A stretch of DNA of 29,071 nucleotides. Source: an uncultured Sphingomonadaceae bacterium. GTDB lineage: Bacteria > Pseudomonadota > Alphaproteobacteria > Sphingomonadales > Sphingomonadaceae. Positions 1 through 9,336 of this stretch are shown piece by piece. Position 1 is the first letter of the stretch. Each line of letters begins with the position of its first letter. A program made the position numbers and the translations under genes. The notes beneath the pieces are model-generated. The model was not told the DNA's origin, made no database searches, and saw only the letters and a list, made by a program, of their open reading frames with translations. The stretch is from positions 1 through 29,071 of the forward strand of contig CAMLGC010000030.1 in NCBI GenBank assembly GCA_946479505.1, read 5' to 3'.

Positions 1-295
1 GATGCGCCTTCGCATCTGCGATCGCGGCATGAAAACCGGCGAGATCGGTCGTCTGGTCCATGCCATCGGGCACGTCGTGTCCGGCGACGCGCGCCGTCCA
101 GCTTCGCGTGAAGTTGACGACCACCGCCGCCTGGAAGCGCAACGGATGCATGTCCTCGACCAGCCGCCAGTCGAGCATCTCGTCGGTCGATATGCCGTGC
201 TCGCCGGCATAGGCCTCGCCCTTGTCGAGCAGGTGCGACAGGGACCCGAGCACACGATCGTAGAGATCGACGAAGGTGTAGAGCGTGACGGTCAT
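1..295 (-). CDS. DUF1993-like protein, C-terminus cut by window edge
   Basis: The first 98 codons are present; the gene runs off the left edge. The N-terminus begins MTVTLYTFVDLYDRVLGSL and continues with motifs such as DEMLDWRLVEDMHPLRFQ. These resemble the DUF1993 family (about 170 residues), whose biochemical role is not established; a DinB-like helical fold is possible. The ATG at 295 lies 13 bp downstream of the SDR stop, so the two genes are probably co-transcribed, last in the hom-thiolase-SDR run. Family assignment is from memory of the motif pattern. Confidence 0.72.
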   Translation of the reverse strand, partial: MTVTLYTFVDLYDRVLGSLSHLLDKGEAYAGEHGISTDEMLDWRLVEDMHPLRFQAAVVVNFTRSWTARVAGHDVPDGMDQTTDLAGFHAAIADAKAH

Positions 296-308
296 CGGTC
301 GCGTGTCC

Positions 309-1091
<783 letters not shown>

Positions 1092-1122
1092 GCCCATGCC
1101 TCTCTCCGTTGGGGACACATGA

Positions 1123-2292
1123 TTACAAGCGCTCGACGATCGTCACATTGGCGATCCCGCCGCCCTCGCACATCGTCTGCAGGCCGTAGCGCAACTCGCG
1201 CTTGCCCAGCGCATGGACGAGCGTCGCCATCAGCTTCGCGCCGGTCGCGCCGAGCGGATGGCCGAGCGCGATCGCGCCCCCGTTGATGTTGAGCTTCGCC
1301 GGGTCCGCCCCCGTGTGCCGCAGCCACGCGAGCGGCACCGGCGCGAACGCCTCGTTGACCTCGTACAGGTCGATGTCGTCGATCCGCATCCCCGCGCGCT
1401 TCAATGCCTTGTCGGTCGCGAACAACGGCTCTTCGAGCATGACGACGGGGTCGCCTCCCGTCACCGTCAAATTGTGGATGCGCGCCAGCGGCGTCAGTCC
1501 GTGCGCCCTGAGCGCGCGTTCGGAGACGACCATCACCGCGCTCGCACCGTCGCAGATCTGGCTCGCATTCGCCGCCGAGATCACGCCGTTTTCGGAGAGC
1601 AGCTTGACCGAGCCGATCCCCTCGCGCGAGGCATCGAAGCGGATGCCCTCGTCGACGCGGTGCTTCTCCTCGCCCTCGGCCGTCGTGACCGTCAGCGGCA
1701 CGATCTCGTCGTCGAAATCGCCCCGCTCGGTCGCCGCGGTGGCGCGGCGGTGGCTTTCGAGGGCGTAGTCGTCGAGCGCGTCGCGCGAGAAGCCGTATTT
1801 CCGCGCGATGCTCTCCGCGCCCAGGAACTGCGAGAAGGTGATGCCGGGGTAGCGCTCTTCCTGCCGCGGAGACTTGGCGCGTCCCAGCCCCGCATCCGCG
1901 AACAGCTTGCCGGTCGATCCCATCGGCACGCGCGTCATGCTCTCGACGCCCGCGGCGATCACCACGTCCTGCGTCCCCGACAGCACCGCCTGCGCCGCGA
2001 ACTGGATCGCCTGCTGCGAGGAGCCGCACTGCCGGTCGATCGTCACCGCGGGCACGCTTTCGGGGAGCTTCGAGGCGAGCACCGCGCCGCGCCCTACCTG
2101 AAACCCCTGCTCGCCCCCCTGGCTGACACAGCCCATGACGACATCTTCGATTGCGGCCGGATCGATCCCCGTCCGCTCGACCAATGCGTCGAGCACCGCG
2201 CCGGCCATGTCGGCGGGGTGCCAGCCGGCGAGCCGCCCTCCGCGCTTGCCGCCTGCGGTTCGCACCGCCTCGACGATATAGGCCTCGGCCAT
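1123..2292 (-). CDS. Acetyl-CoA acyltransferase (thiolase), FadA6/steroid-thiolase-like
   Basis: This is a thiolase of 389 residues that cleaves or forms 3-ketoacyl-CoA with CoA/acetyl-CoA. The nucleophilic Cys89 lies in DRQCGSSQQA, the NEAFA motif is present, His345 is in GGAIALGHPLGATG, and the second catalytic Cys375 is in TMCEGGG, so all catalytic elements are intact. The CGSSQQAI block resembles thiolases annotated as steroid or branched-chain 3-ketoacyl-CoA thiolases (FadA5/FadA6 type). The ATG at 2292 is preceded by GGAGAG, which decides against the upstream start at 2355. It is followed within about 30 bp by the SDR gene and probably forms an operon with it. The 94-bp gap from hom may hold its own promoter, but none is obvious. 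Confidence 0.93.
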   Translation of the reverse strand: MAEAYIVEAVRTAGGKRGGRLAGWHPADMAGAVLDALVERTGIDPAAIEDVVMGCVSQGGEQGFQVGRGAVLASKLPESVPAVTIDRQCGSSQQAIQFAAQAVLSGTQDVVIAAGVESMTRVPMGSTGKLFADAGLGRAKSPRQEERYPGITFSQFLGAESIARKYGFSRDALDDYALESHRRATAATERGDFDDEIVPLTVTTAEGEEKHRVDEGIRFDASREGIGSVKLLSENGVISAANASQICDGASAVMVVSERALRAHGLTPLARIHNLTVTGGDPVVMLEEPLFATDKALKRAGMRIDDIDLYEVNEAFAPVPLAWLRHTGADPAKLNINGGAIALGHPLGATGAKLMATLVHALGKRELRYGLQTMCEGGGIANVTIVERL

Positions 2293-2386
2293 TCCGCGCT
2301 CTCCATCAGGTTCGCGTTTGAAACTGATCCTGCGCGAATCCGGGGGCGTCGGCAAGGGGCGTTGCCATACCGGAACGTCGAAAAAT

Positions 2387-3676
2387 CTAGCCCAGGATAT
2401 GCATCCACATCGGCGCGCTCGTCAGGCTGGGCGATCCGGCGAGCTTGTCGAGCGCGTGCGCCACCGCGCGCTCGGGCCCCTCGTGCGTCACGATGGCGAC
2501 GATGACGCTGCCGTCGGGCATTGCGCCGCGCTGGATCAGGCTCTCGATCGAGACGCCGGCGTCGCGCATCGCGGCGGCGATCTCGGCGAGCACGCCCACC
2601 TTGTCGGCGACGGTGAAGCGCAGATAGGCGCGTCCGCGGCGCTCGCCCGTGTCGGCCTGGGGCTCGTCGGCAAGGCTTGCCGCGGGCATCGCGAAGGGCG
2701 GCCCGAACTCGCCGCGCGCGATGTCGATCAGGTCGGCGACCACGGCGGAGGCGGTCGGGCCGTCGCCCGCGCCCGCGCCCTCGAAGAACAGCCGCCCGAC
2801 AAAATTCCCTTCGGCGACGACGGCGTTCAGTGAGCCCGCGACATGCGCCAGCGGATGGCTTAGCGGCACCAGATGCGGGTGGACGCGCTGGAACAGGCCG
2901 TTCGCGCCCGCCTCGGCCACGCCCACCAGCCGGATGCGATAGCCGAGCGCCGCCGCCTCCGCGATGTCGGCCGCGATGACGTCGCGGATCCCGGTGATCG
3001 CGACCTGGTTGAAGGCCGGCCGCGTCCCGAAGGCGAGGCTGGCGAGGATGGCGAGCTTGTGCGCCGCGTCCACCCCGTCGATGTCGAAGCCCGGATCGGC
3101 TTCGGCAAAGCCCAAGGCCTGCGCCTCGGCGAGCACCTCGGCGAAGTCGCGGCCTTCCTCCTCCATCTTGGAAAGGATGAAGTTGCACGTGCCGTTGAGC
3201 ACACCATAGACGCGGCTGATCTCGTTCGCCGCCGCGCCCTCGCGCAGCCCCTTGATGACGGGGATGCCGCCCGCGACCGCCGCTTCGAACTTGAGCGCCG
3301 CGCCCGCCGCTTCGGCCGCTTGCGCAAGCTCGAACCCGTGATGCGCGATCATCGCCTTGTTGGCCGTGACGAAGTTGCGCCCCGCCTTGAGCGTTGCGCG
3401 TGCAAGCGTGAGCGCCGGCCCGTCCGATCCGCCGACCAGCTCGACCACCACGTCGACGCCATCGTGCGCCGCGAGTTCGGCCGCGTCGTCCACCCAGGCG
3501 AAGCGGCCGATATCGACGCCGCGATCCTTCGCCCGGTCGCGCGCGGTAACCGCGACGATCTCGATCGGCCTGCCGGCGCGCCGCGCGATCAACGATCCGT
3601 TGGTATCGATCAGCCGGATCACGCCGGCCCCGACGGTGCCAAGCCCCGCAAGGGCGATGCGCAATGGTTCGGTCAT
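2387..3676 (-). CDS. hom: Homoserine dehydrogenase with C-terminal ACT domain
   Basis: The enzyme reduces aspartate semialdehyde to homoserine (EC 1.1.1.3), the branch point to threonine and methionine. At 429 residues it has the usual length of monofunctional enzymes. The Rossmann motif GLGTVGAGV is at residues 11-19. The catalytic domain carries NGTCNFIL and DIDGVDAAHKL, with the conserved Asp and Lys. The last 80 or so residues (YLRFTVADKVGVLAEIA onward) form an ACT domain, known in this family for threonine feedback. The start ATG has AAGGGG five to six bases upstream. It is the first minus-strand gene of a run that continues into thiolase and SDR genes, with no metabolic link obvious from the sequence. 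Confidence 0.97.
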   Translation of the reverse strand: MTEPLRIALAGLGTVGAGVIRLIDTNGSLIARRAGRPIEIVAVTARDRAKDRGVDIGRFAWVDDAAELAAHDGVDVVVELVGGSDGPALTLARATLKAGRNFVTANKAMIAHHGFELAQAAEAAGAALKFEAAVAGGIPVIKGLREGAAANEISRVYGVLNGTCNFILSKMEEEGRDFAEVLAEAQALGFAEADPGFDIDGVDAAHKLAILASLAFGTRPAFNQVAITGIRDVIAADIAEAAALGYRIRLVGVAEAGANGLFQRVHPHLVPLSHPLAHVAGSLNAVVAEGNFVGRLFFEGAGAGDGPTASAVVADLIDIARGEFGPPFAMPAASLADEPQADTGERRGRAYLRFTVADKVGVLAEIAAAMRDAGVSIESLIQRGAMPDGSVIVAIVTHEGPERAVAHALDKLAGSPSLTSAPMWMHILG

Positions 3677-3687
3677 TCAATCCCCTT

Positions 3688-3711
3688 CGTCACCCCGGCC
3701 TGGTTCCGGGG
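3688..3711. repeat. REP-like half palindrome
   Basis: CGTCACCCCGG, a short loop, then CCGGGG forms a GC-rich hairpin just upstream of hom. It resembles one arm of the paired elements at 9337-9417 and 13004-13072, but its partner arm is not recognisable. The remaining 140 bp up to 3849 shows no gene and must contain the hom promoter if hom is transcribed separately. Confidence 0.5.
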
Positions 3712-3849
3712 GGCCACTCTTCCACTCGGGCTCAACGCCAGCGACGGCGCGACCGAGACCTTCGCGCTAACGGCCTGGTGGGTGTCGGAGCAAGTCGCTT
3801 CCCCTCAAAGCAATACTTTGACGGGTGCCCTGTCCGGCATGACGACAAA

Positions 3850-4803
3850 TCACTTCTTCACCAGCCCGATCTCTACCAGCCGCTCGTGGAGGTAATCGTG
3901 CGCGGTGATCGGCTCGGGATAACGGTTCGGGTTGTCGGCGCTCACGCAGCCCGGCAACGTCTCGATCAGGAAATCCGGCGCCGGATGCAGGAAGAACGGC
4001 ATCGAATAGCGCGATCGGCCACGGCGTTCGGGCGGCGGGTTGACGACGCGGTGCGTGGTCGAGGGCAGGACATGATTGGTGAGCCGCTGGAGCATGTCGC
4101 CGACATTGACCACCATCGCCCCCTCGGGTGGCTTGATCGCCAGCCAGCGTCCGTCCTTGTCGAGCAGCTCGAGCCCCGCTTCCTCGGCGCCGAGCAGCAG
4201 GGTGATGAGGTTGATGTCCTCATGCGCGCCAGCGCGCACGCCTTCGGCATCGGCCGGGATCGGTGGGTAATGGAGCAGCCGCAGCACGCTGTTTCCGTCC
4301 TTCACGGCCCGATCGAACCAGTCGGGGGCGAGCCCCAGATGCCGCGCGATCGCCGAGAGCAATTGGTCGCCCGCGGTGTCGAAGGCGGAGAACAGCGCAA
4401 GGAAGGTCTCGCGAAAGCCCTCGGGCCGCTCGGGCCAGACGTTGGGCGACATGTTCTCGGTAAACCGATGCCCCTCGGGCAGCTCACGGCCGACGTGCCA
4501 GAATTCCTTCAGGTCGACGATGCTCGCGCCCTTGGCGATCTCGGTCTTGAACGGCGTGTAGCCGCGCGCGCCACCGCCGCCGGGAACATGATATCCCCGC
4601 TTCTCCTCCTCGGGCAGGCGGAACAATTCCTCGGTCAGGCTCCAGGCGCGGTCGATCAGCCCCTTGTCGATGCCGTGATCGGCGACGATCGCGAAGCCGA
4701 ACCGCTCGAACGAGCCGCCGAACGCGGCTGCGAACCCATCCGGATCGTCGGCCGCATCGGCGAGGCTGAGCGTGGGAACCTGGGCGGCGGGAGTATCCAA
4801 CAT
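3850..4803 (-). CDS. 2-oxoglutarate/Fe(II)-dependent oxygenase, isopenicillin-N-synthase family
   Basis: The product is a 317-residue cytosolic oxygenase. It has an N-terminal DIOX_N-like region (residues 8-120) and a C-terminal double-stranded beta-helix domain. The iron ligands are His194 and Asp196 in GAHEDINLITLLLG and His251 in PSTTHRVVNPP. Arg265 and Ser267 (the RxS motif that holds the 2-oxoglutarate carboxylate) are in SRYSMPFFLHP. Members of this superfamily hydroxylate or desaturate small molecules; the substrate cannot be predicted here. The gene stands alone: its downstream neighbour hom is 173 bp away and its upstream neighbour lipoprotein is about 100 bp away. That 4804-4907 spacer shows no strong promoter by eye. 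No clear ribosome site precedes the ATG. Confidence 0.92.
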   Translation of the reverse strand: MLDTPAAQVPTLSLADAADDPDGFAAAFGGSFERFGFAIVADHGIDKGLIDRAWSLTEELFRLPEEEKRGYHVPGGGGARGYTPFKTEIAKGASIVDLKEFWHVGRELPEGHRFTENMSPNVWPERPEGFRETFLALFSAFDTAGDQLLSAIARHLGLAPDWFDRAVKDGNSVLRLLHYPPIPADAEGVRAGAHEDINLITLLLGAEEAGLELLDKDGRWLAIKPPEGAMVVNVGDMLQRLTNHVLPSTTHRVVNPPPERRGRSRYSMPFFLHPAPDFLIETLPGCVSADNPNRYPEPITAHDYLHERLVEIGLVKK

Positions 4804-4907
4804 GACGAAATCGAATCCAGAAAAAGCGGAAACGATCCGTATAGAGGCGCGGGTCCCCTGCGAACAGCCCGAACCCTCGGTCTGGGCCGTGTCGGGATCG
4901 ATACGGC

Positions 4908-5405
4908 CTAATCGCTGAGCGTGATCGTCCCCGTACTATGGTCGCCGCCCGCCGGCACGATCGTCATGCTGAACGGTTTGCCCTCGTCGGTGGTGCCCGC
5001 GAGGCCCGTGCCCTCGGCATGGAGCGTGAACCCGGCATCTGTCAGCTTGGGCCGGAACCAGTCGCGCACCTTCTCGGGCGCGGCGGGGCTCTCGAAGCCG
5101 ACCACGACGCTGCTGTTCTCGTCCTTGCCGTCGATGTTCATCGTCGTGATCTTCGAGCCCGGATAGAGGTGGACACCGTTCAGATCGAAATCCTCGGCAT
5201 CGAGCTGGATCTTGGGCAGGTCGATCTTGGCGGAAAAGCCCGGCAGGTCGAGCGAGACCTCGCCGGTCTTGCCATCCATCGCCGCGGTGACGTTGCCGTC
5301 GCCATCATTCGCGTTGAGCGCGATCGTCGTGCCCTCCTCGTCGTGCGACCCGCAGGCGGCGAGCGGCAGCGCGAGCGCGACGAGGCCGAGAGACAGGCGG
5401 TTCAT
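4908..5405 (-). CDS. Small putative lipoprotein
   Basis: The product is a 165-residue predicted lipoprotein. The signal sequence MNRLSLGLVALALPLAAC ends in a lipobox with Cys18 as the lipidation site. The mature part is acidic, soluble-looking and rich in Gly/Asp. It has alternating beta-like segments (EVSLDLPGFSAKIDLPKIQLDAEDFDL is split here only as a description of residues 47-73). No known family is recognised. The ATG at 5405 is chosen because TTGGAG lies seven bases before it; the in-frame ATG at 5411 is too close to that site. Expression is probably controlled by the palindrome at 5421-5440, which overlaps the predicted promoter. Confidence 0.85.
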   Translation of the reverse strand: MNRLSLGLVALALPLAACGSHDEEGTTIALNANDGDGNVTAAMDGKTGEVSLDLPGFSAKIDLPKIQLDAEDFDLNGVHLYPGSKITTMNIDGKDENSSVVVGFESPAAPEKVRDWFRPKLTDAGFTLHAEGTGLAGTTDEGKPFSMTIVPAGGDHSTGTITLSD

Positions 5406-5420
5406 GGGCATTCTCCAAGG

Positions 5421-5440
5421 TGTATTGTTTACGCAATACA
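5421..5440. promoter_or_regulatory. Palindromic operator TGTATTG-N6-CAATACA
   Basis: A perfect 7-bp inverted repeat with a 6-bp centre stands out as AT-rich in very GC-rich surroundings. It lies 16 bp upstream of the lipoprotein start and overlaps the -10 hexamer of its predicted promoter. Architecture and position fit a repressor operator. The size is typical of TetR-like dimers, but neither adjacent gene is a regulator, so the binding protein is unknown. Confidence 0.7.
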
Positions 5441-5466
5441 CTAGTGCCGGTCGCTGCGATCGTCAA
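5438..5466 (-). promoter_or_regulatory. Sigma70-like promoter of the lipoprotein gene
   Basis: On the minus strand, TTGACG (5466-5461), a 17-bp spacer and TAGTGT (5443-5438) match the vegetative consensus reasonably. The predicted start at about 5431 falls inside the palindrome, so a protein bound there would block initiation. Confidence 0.5.
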
Positions 5467-5496
5467 TAGGAGGTGACGCGGCCGCGGGGTTGGTGC

Positions 5497-6741
5497 ATGT
5501 CGCAGCGCAGCATGACGAGCCAGACCGCCCGTATCGCGCCCGACGAGGCACCGCTCGGCTTTCGCGAGTTCGTCGCGCTCGTCGCCGCGCTGATGGCGCT
5601 GACCGCGCTCGGCATCGATTCGATGCTGCCCGCGCTTCCCGCGATCGGCCGGAGCCTGGGCGTCGAGACCGCGAACGACCGCCAGCTCGTCGTGACCGCC
5701 TTCCTGATCGGTTTTGGCGTTGCCCAACTCGTGCACGGTCCGCTCGCCGACCGGTTCGGGCGCAAGCCCGTGCTGGGTATCGCGCTCGCCGCCTATGTAG
5801 TCGCGAACCTCGTCGCCGCCTTTTCGGGCAGTTTCCCGCTGCTCCTCGTCGCCCGCTTCATCGGCGGCACCGCGATCGCCGCCTCGCGCGTCGTCACCGT
5901 CGCGCTGGTACGCGATTGCTACTCGGGCCGCGCGATGGCGCGCGTGATGAGCCTCGCCTTCATCGTCTTCATGGCCGCGCCCGTGCTCGCGCCCACCGTC
6001 GGGCAGACGATCCTGCTCGTCGGCTCGTGGCGGCTGATCTTCGCGATGATCGGCGCCATTTCGGCCGCCGTCCTGCTCTGGTTCTGGGCGCGCATGCCCG
6101 AAACGCTCCAGCCGATCGATCGCATGCCGCTCTCGCTCGGCCGTCTCGCCGGGGGGTGGAAACGCACGATCACCGATCGCTGCTCCCTCGGCTATACGCT
6201 CGCCTCGACCGCGCTGATGGGGGCGCTCTACGGCTTCATCAACTCGGTGCAGCAGGTCGTGTTCGATGTCTTCGGCGCGCCCAGGCTGCTCGTCGTCATC
6301 TTCGCGATCACCGCCTCGACGATGGCGGCCGCGAACTTCCTCAATTCGCGCATCGTCATGGCGATCGGCACGCGCCGCATCTCGCATTCGGCGCTCGTCG
6401 GGGTGATCGTCTTTTCGGGCATTCATCTCGCGGTCGCGCTCGCCGGGTGGGAGTCGCTCGCCGCCTTCGCCGTGCTCCAGGCGCTGACGATGGGCTGCTT
6501 CGGGCTCGCCACCTCCAACTTCTCCGCAATGGCGATGGAGAATATGGGCGCAATCGCCGGCACCGCATCGAGCGTGCAGGGATTCACCACCGTCACCTTC
6601 GGTGCGCTGATCGGCGCGCTCATCGGTCAGGCGTTCGATCGCAGCGTGGTGCCGCTCGTCGCCGGCTTCTTCTGCGCCGGCCTGGTGTCGCTCGCGATCG
6701 TCGCACTGATTGAGCGGGGCCGGCTTTTCCGCCCGGCCTGA
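5497..6741 (+). CDS. MFS multidrug transporter, Bcr/CflA subfamily
   Basis: The product is a 414-residue integral membrane protein with about 12 hydrophobic segments. It has the MFS motif A as GPLADRFGRKPVLG after the second segment. The GIDSMLPALPAIG stretch near the N-terminus and the arrangement LVRDCYSGRAMARVMS are typical of the Bcr/CflA (DHA1) drug-H+ antiporters. These expel drugs such as bicyclomycin, chloramphenicol or sulfonamides; the true substrate is unknown. The start is uncertain: GTG 5473, ATG 5497 and ATG 5512 are in frame. The AGGAGG at 5468-5473 is not well spaced for any of them. The gene is divergent from the lipoprotein and shares its operator-bearing spacer, so it may be co-regulated. 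Confidence 0.93.
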   Translation: MSQRSMTSQTARIAPDEAPLGFREFVALVAALMALTALGIDSMLPALPAIGRSLGVETANDRQLVVTAFLIGFGVAQLVHGPLADRFGRKPVLGIALAAYVVANLVAAFSGSFPLLLVARFIGGTAIAASRVVTVALVRDCYSGRAMARVMSLAFIVFMAAPVLAPTVGQTILLVGSWRLIFAMIGAISAAVLLWFWARMPETLQPIDRMPLSLGRLAGGWKRTITDRCSLGYTLASTALMGALYGFINSVQQVVFDVFGAPRLLVVIFAITASTMAAANFLNSRIVMAIGTRRISHSALVGVIVFSGIHLAVALAGWESLAAFAVLQALTMGCFGLATSNFSAMAMENMGAIAGTASSVQGFTTVTFGALIGALIGQAFDRSVVPLVAGFFCAGLVSLAIVALIERGRLFRPA

Positions 6742-6830
6742 CGGCAGCTCGGCGCAGCGCGAGGGAACCGCCGCGGGGCCATCACCGTTCGCGCTTCAAT
6801 GACCGCATGGAGCGGCGACGGAGACGAACG

Positions 6831-7175
6831 ATGGGTGGCTTTCAGGTTTCTGGACATGGCTCGGGCGACGACGGCTATGACGAGGATGGTTTCGACGAGA
6901 GCCAGCGCGCCGAAATCCTCGAGGCGACGCGCAATGGCCCCAATGACGGCACCGTTCAGACCGATCTCGATCCCGATCTCGGCGACGACGATATCGACGA
7001 CGAGGCCGACGAGGACGAACTCCTGATGGGGGACGACGAGGTCGGCGAGCTCGACGACGACCGCCGCGAATCCGAGGAGGACATGGAGGAAGACGAGGCG
7101 CAGGAGGATTTCGAGGACGGCACCGCCGACGAAGACGATCTCGACGACGACGAAGAGGACGCGATCGAGCCTTAG
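6831..7175 (+). CDS. Extremely acidic small protein of unknown function
   Basis: The product is 114 residues, of which 53 (46%) are Asp or Glu; there are four Arg, one His and no Lys, so the pI must be very low. The N-terminal third (MGGFQVSGHGSGDDGYDEDG, then SQRAEILEATRNGPNDG) is less biased and looks like a conserved core. The rest consists of long Asp/Glu runs and is likely disordered. The start at 6831 is preceded by GGAG; the earlier in-frame ATG at 6807 has no ribosome site. There is no signal peptide or membrane segment. A DNA mimic, a cation buffer or a chaperone-like tail are possible, but nothing in the sequence decides. It sits alone between two unrelated plus-strand genes. Confidence 0.8.
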   Translation: MGGFQVSGHGSGDDGYDEDGFDESQRAEILEATRNGPNDGTVQTDLDPDLGDDDIDDEADEDELLMGDDEVGELDDDRRESEEDMEEDEAQEDFEDGTADEDDLDDDEEDAIEP

Positions 7176-7246
7176 GGTCGCCGTCGGGAACGGGGGCAGC
7201 GAACGGCGCGTTCTGGTTCAGGCTGATGTGAATTAGGAATCGGTTC

Positions 7247-8128
7247 GTGCGCGTACCCATCTCGACCCTCGCCCTGCCGCTCCTGCTCGCCGCGTGCGGG
7301 GGGTCGGCGGCGGATAACGGCCGCGACGCCGAGGCGCGCAACGGCGTCGATATCAACGCCGCGGCGGTCGAGGCGCAGGGCGATATCGACACCTATCGGG
7401 CGAGCTCGCTCCAAAACCAGCCGATGTCCGCCCCGCCCGAGCCCGGCCAGCCGGGCGGGCTGCCCGACGATCGCACACCGGTGTCGGAGGCAAGCTTCAC
7501 CCCCGATAGCGCGCAGGGCGCCGCACAGGTGGTCCAGCATTATTACGCGCTGCTCGAATCGGGCCGCTATCACGAGGCGTGGCAGCTCTGGAGCAATGGC
7601 GGTGCGGCATCGGGCATGAACGCCGACGCCTTTGCCGCGAGCTTCGACAAATATCGCGAATACCACGCCAATATCGGCGCGCCCGGCCGCATCGATGCCG
7701 GCGCGGGGCAGCGTTATGTCGAGGTGCCCGTCCAGGTTTACGGCACGCTCGAGGAGGGCGATCGGCCCTTCAACATGCGCGGCAATGTGATTCTCCACCG
7801 CACCGCCGACATCCCGGGCGCGACGGCCGAGCAGCGGAGCTGGCATATCAAGGACACCAGCATCAAGCCGCGCCCGCTGGAGGGCATGCCCGCCACCGCT
7901 GACGCCGATTTTACCTGCGCCGACGGCAGCCGGTTCCACATCCACTTCGACAACAGCGCGAACACGGGGGCGCTCTCGATCGCGGGCAAGCGGGTGGCGA
8001 CGCTCGATGCGCAGCGCACCGGCTCGGGCATCCGCTACGCGGCGGATGGCTACGAATGGCGCGGCAAGGGCGGGAAGGGGATGTTCACTCGCCCGGGGCG
8101 CGACGCGATATCGTGCACCGCCGCCTGA
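7247..8128 (+). CDS. Lipoprotein with C-terminal MliC (C-type lysozyme inhibitor) domain
   Basis: The product is 293 residues. The signal peptide ends in LPLLLAAC with the lipid-accepting Cys17. A low-complexity linker covers residues 18-90. A middle domain of about residues 91-208 (QVVQHYYALLESGRYHEAW onward) resembles NTF2-like folds. The last 73 residues match the MliC/PliC pattern: FTCADGSRF, a beta-rich stretch, an SG-x-RYAADGYEW block and a final Cys. Cys224 and Cys290 probably form the domain's disulfide. MliC proteins bind and inhibit C-type lysozyme in the periplasm; the middle domain is an unusual addition. The start is GTG, supported by TTAGGA eight bases before it. The gene converges on the downstream thiolase across a 9-bp gap. 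Confidence 0.85.
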   Translation: MRVPISTLALPLLLAACGGSAADNGRDAEARNGVDINAAAVEAQGDIDTYRASSLQNQPMSAPPEPGQPGGLPDDRTPVSEASFTPDSAQGAAQVVQHYYALLESGRYHEAWQLWSNGGAASGMNADAFAASFDKYREYHANIGAPGRIDAGAGQRYVEVPVQVYGTLEEGDRPFNMRGNVILHRTADIPGATAEQRSWHIKDTSIKPRPLEGMPATADADFTCADGSRFHIHFDNSANTGALSIAGKRVATLDAQRTGSGIRYAADGYEWRGKGGKGMFTRPGRDAISCTAA

Positions 8129-8137
8129 GCCGGCGGT
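8117..8137. terminator. Bidirectional terminator-like hairpin
   Basis: ACCGCCG (8117-8123), a 7-nt loop and CGGCGGT (8131-8137) form a perfect 7-bp stem between two converging genes. It overlaps the end of the MliC-domain gene and abuts the thiolase stop codon. The U tract is short, so intrinsic termination may be weak. Confidence 0.5.
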
Positions 8138-9316
8138 TTACAGCACCTCGAACAATCCGGCCGCGCCCATGCCGCCGCCGACGCACATCGTCACGACGAC
8201 GTACTTCGCGCCGCGCCGCTTGCCCTCGATCAGCGCATGCCCCGTCATCCGCGCGCCGGACATGCCATAGGGATGCCCGATCGAGATCGCCCCGCCATCG
8301 ACGTTGAGGAGGTCGTTGGGAATACCGAGCTTGTCGCGGCAATAGAGCACCTGCACCGCGAACGCCTCGTTGAGTTCCCACAGCCCGATATCGTCCATCT
8401 TGAGATCGAACCGCTCGAGCAGCTTGGGGATCGCGAAGACCGGGCCGATCCCCATCTCGTCGGGCTTGGTGCCCGCGACCGCCATGCCGACATAGCGGCC
8501 GAGCGGCGCAAGCCCGCGCTTTTCGGCGACCTTCTCCTCCATCAGCACGCTCGCGGCCGAGCCGTCCGAAAGCTGGCTCGCATTGCCCGCGGTGATCGTC
8601 TTGTCGGGCCCCAGCACCGGCTGGAGCGCGGCCAAGCCTTCCGCATTGGTGTCGGGGCGGTTGCCCTCGTCCTTGGCGAGCGTGATCTCTTTCTGGCTGA
8701 CCTCCTTGGTCTCCTTGTTCACCACGTTCATCGTCGCGGTGACGGGCACGATCTCGGCATCGAACCTGCCCGCGGCCTGCGCGGCGGCGGTGCGCTGCTG
8801 CGACTGGAGGGCGTATTCGTCTTGTCGCTCGCGGCTGATGCCGTAGCGGGCGGCGACCACCTCGGCGGTCTGGAGCATCGGCATGTAGATGTCGCCGTGC
8901 ATCGCGAGCAGCTCGGGATCGGGGGCGACGCGCATCTGCGGCGTCTGGACGAGGCTGATCGATTCGACGCCGCCACCGATGGTGATGTCCATGCGATCGT
9001 CGATGATCTCCTTGGCGGCGGTGGCGATCGCCATCAGCCCCGACGCGCACTGCCGGTCGACCGACATCCCGGCGACCGTGACGGGCAGCCCCGCGCGCAG
9101 CAGCGCCTGCCGCGCGATATTCCCCGCCTGGTGCCCCTGCTGGAGCGCCGCGCCGAATACGACATCATCGACCTCGCCCCCGTCGATTCCGGCGCGCGAA
9201 ACCGCGGCCTCGATCGACTTGGCGGCGAGCGTCTGCGACGGCAGCGCGTTGAATGCCCCGCGATAGGCGCGCCCGATCGGCGTGCGGGCGGTGGAGACGA
9301 TGACGGCGGAACGCAT
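8138..9316 (-). CDS. Acetyl-CoA C-acyltransferase (thiolase)
   Basis: This is a second complete thiolase, 392 residues. Nucleophile Cys90 is in [20 protein letters not shown] is present, His348 is in [14 protein letters not shown], and Cys378 is in TMCVGGGMG. The active site is therefore intact. It differs clearly from the thiolase at 1123-2292 (QCASG versus QCGSS), so the two are paralogues with likely different acyl chain preferences. It lies downstream of the MaoC dehydratase on the same strand, separated by a REP element. A degradative beta-oxidation role is more likely than biosynthesis, but the sequence does not prove it. The ATG start is preceded by AGGAGG in the minus sense. Confidence 0.94.
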   Translation of the reverse strand: MRSAVIVSTARTPIGRAYRGAFNALPSQTLAAKSIEAAVSRAGIDGGEVDDVVFGAALQQGHQAGNIARQALLRAGLPVTVAGMSVDRQCASGLMAIATAAKEIIDDRMDITIGGGVESISLVQTPQMRVAPDPELLAMHGDIYMPMLQTAEVVAARYGISRERQDEYALQSQQRTAAAQAAGRFDAEIVPVTATMNVVNKETKEVSQKEITLAKDEGNRPDTNAEGLAALQPVLGPDKTITAGNASQLSDGSAASVLMEEKVAEKRGLAPLGRYVGMAVAGTKPDEMGIGPVFAIPKLLERFDLKMDDIGLWELNEAFAVQVLYCRDKLGIPNDLLNVDGGAISIGHPYGMSGARMTGHALIEGKRRGAKYVVVTMCVGGGMGAAGLFEVL

Positions 9317-9336
9317 GACGGAAACCTCCTGGTTTT

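Noticed and set aside
5305..6426. A 373-codon minus-strand frame covering the MFS gene
   Set aside because: Low-complexity Arg/Asp/Glu/His translation typical of antisense shadows; it also crosses the promoter region with the palindrome.
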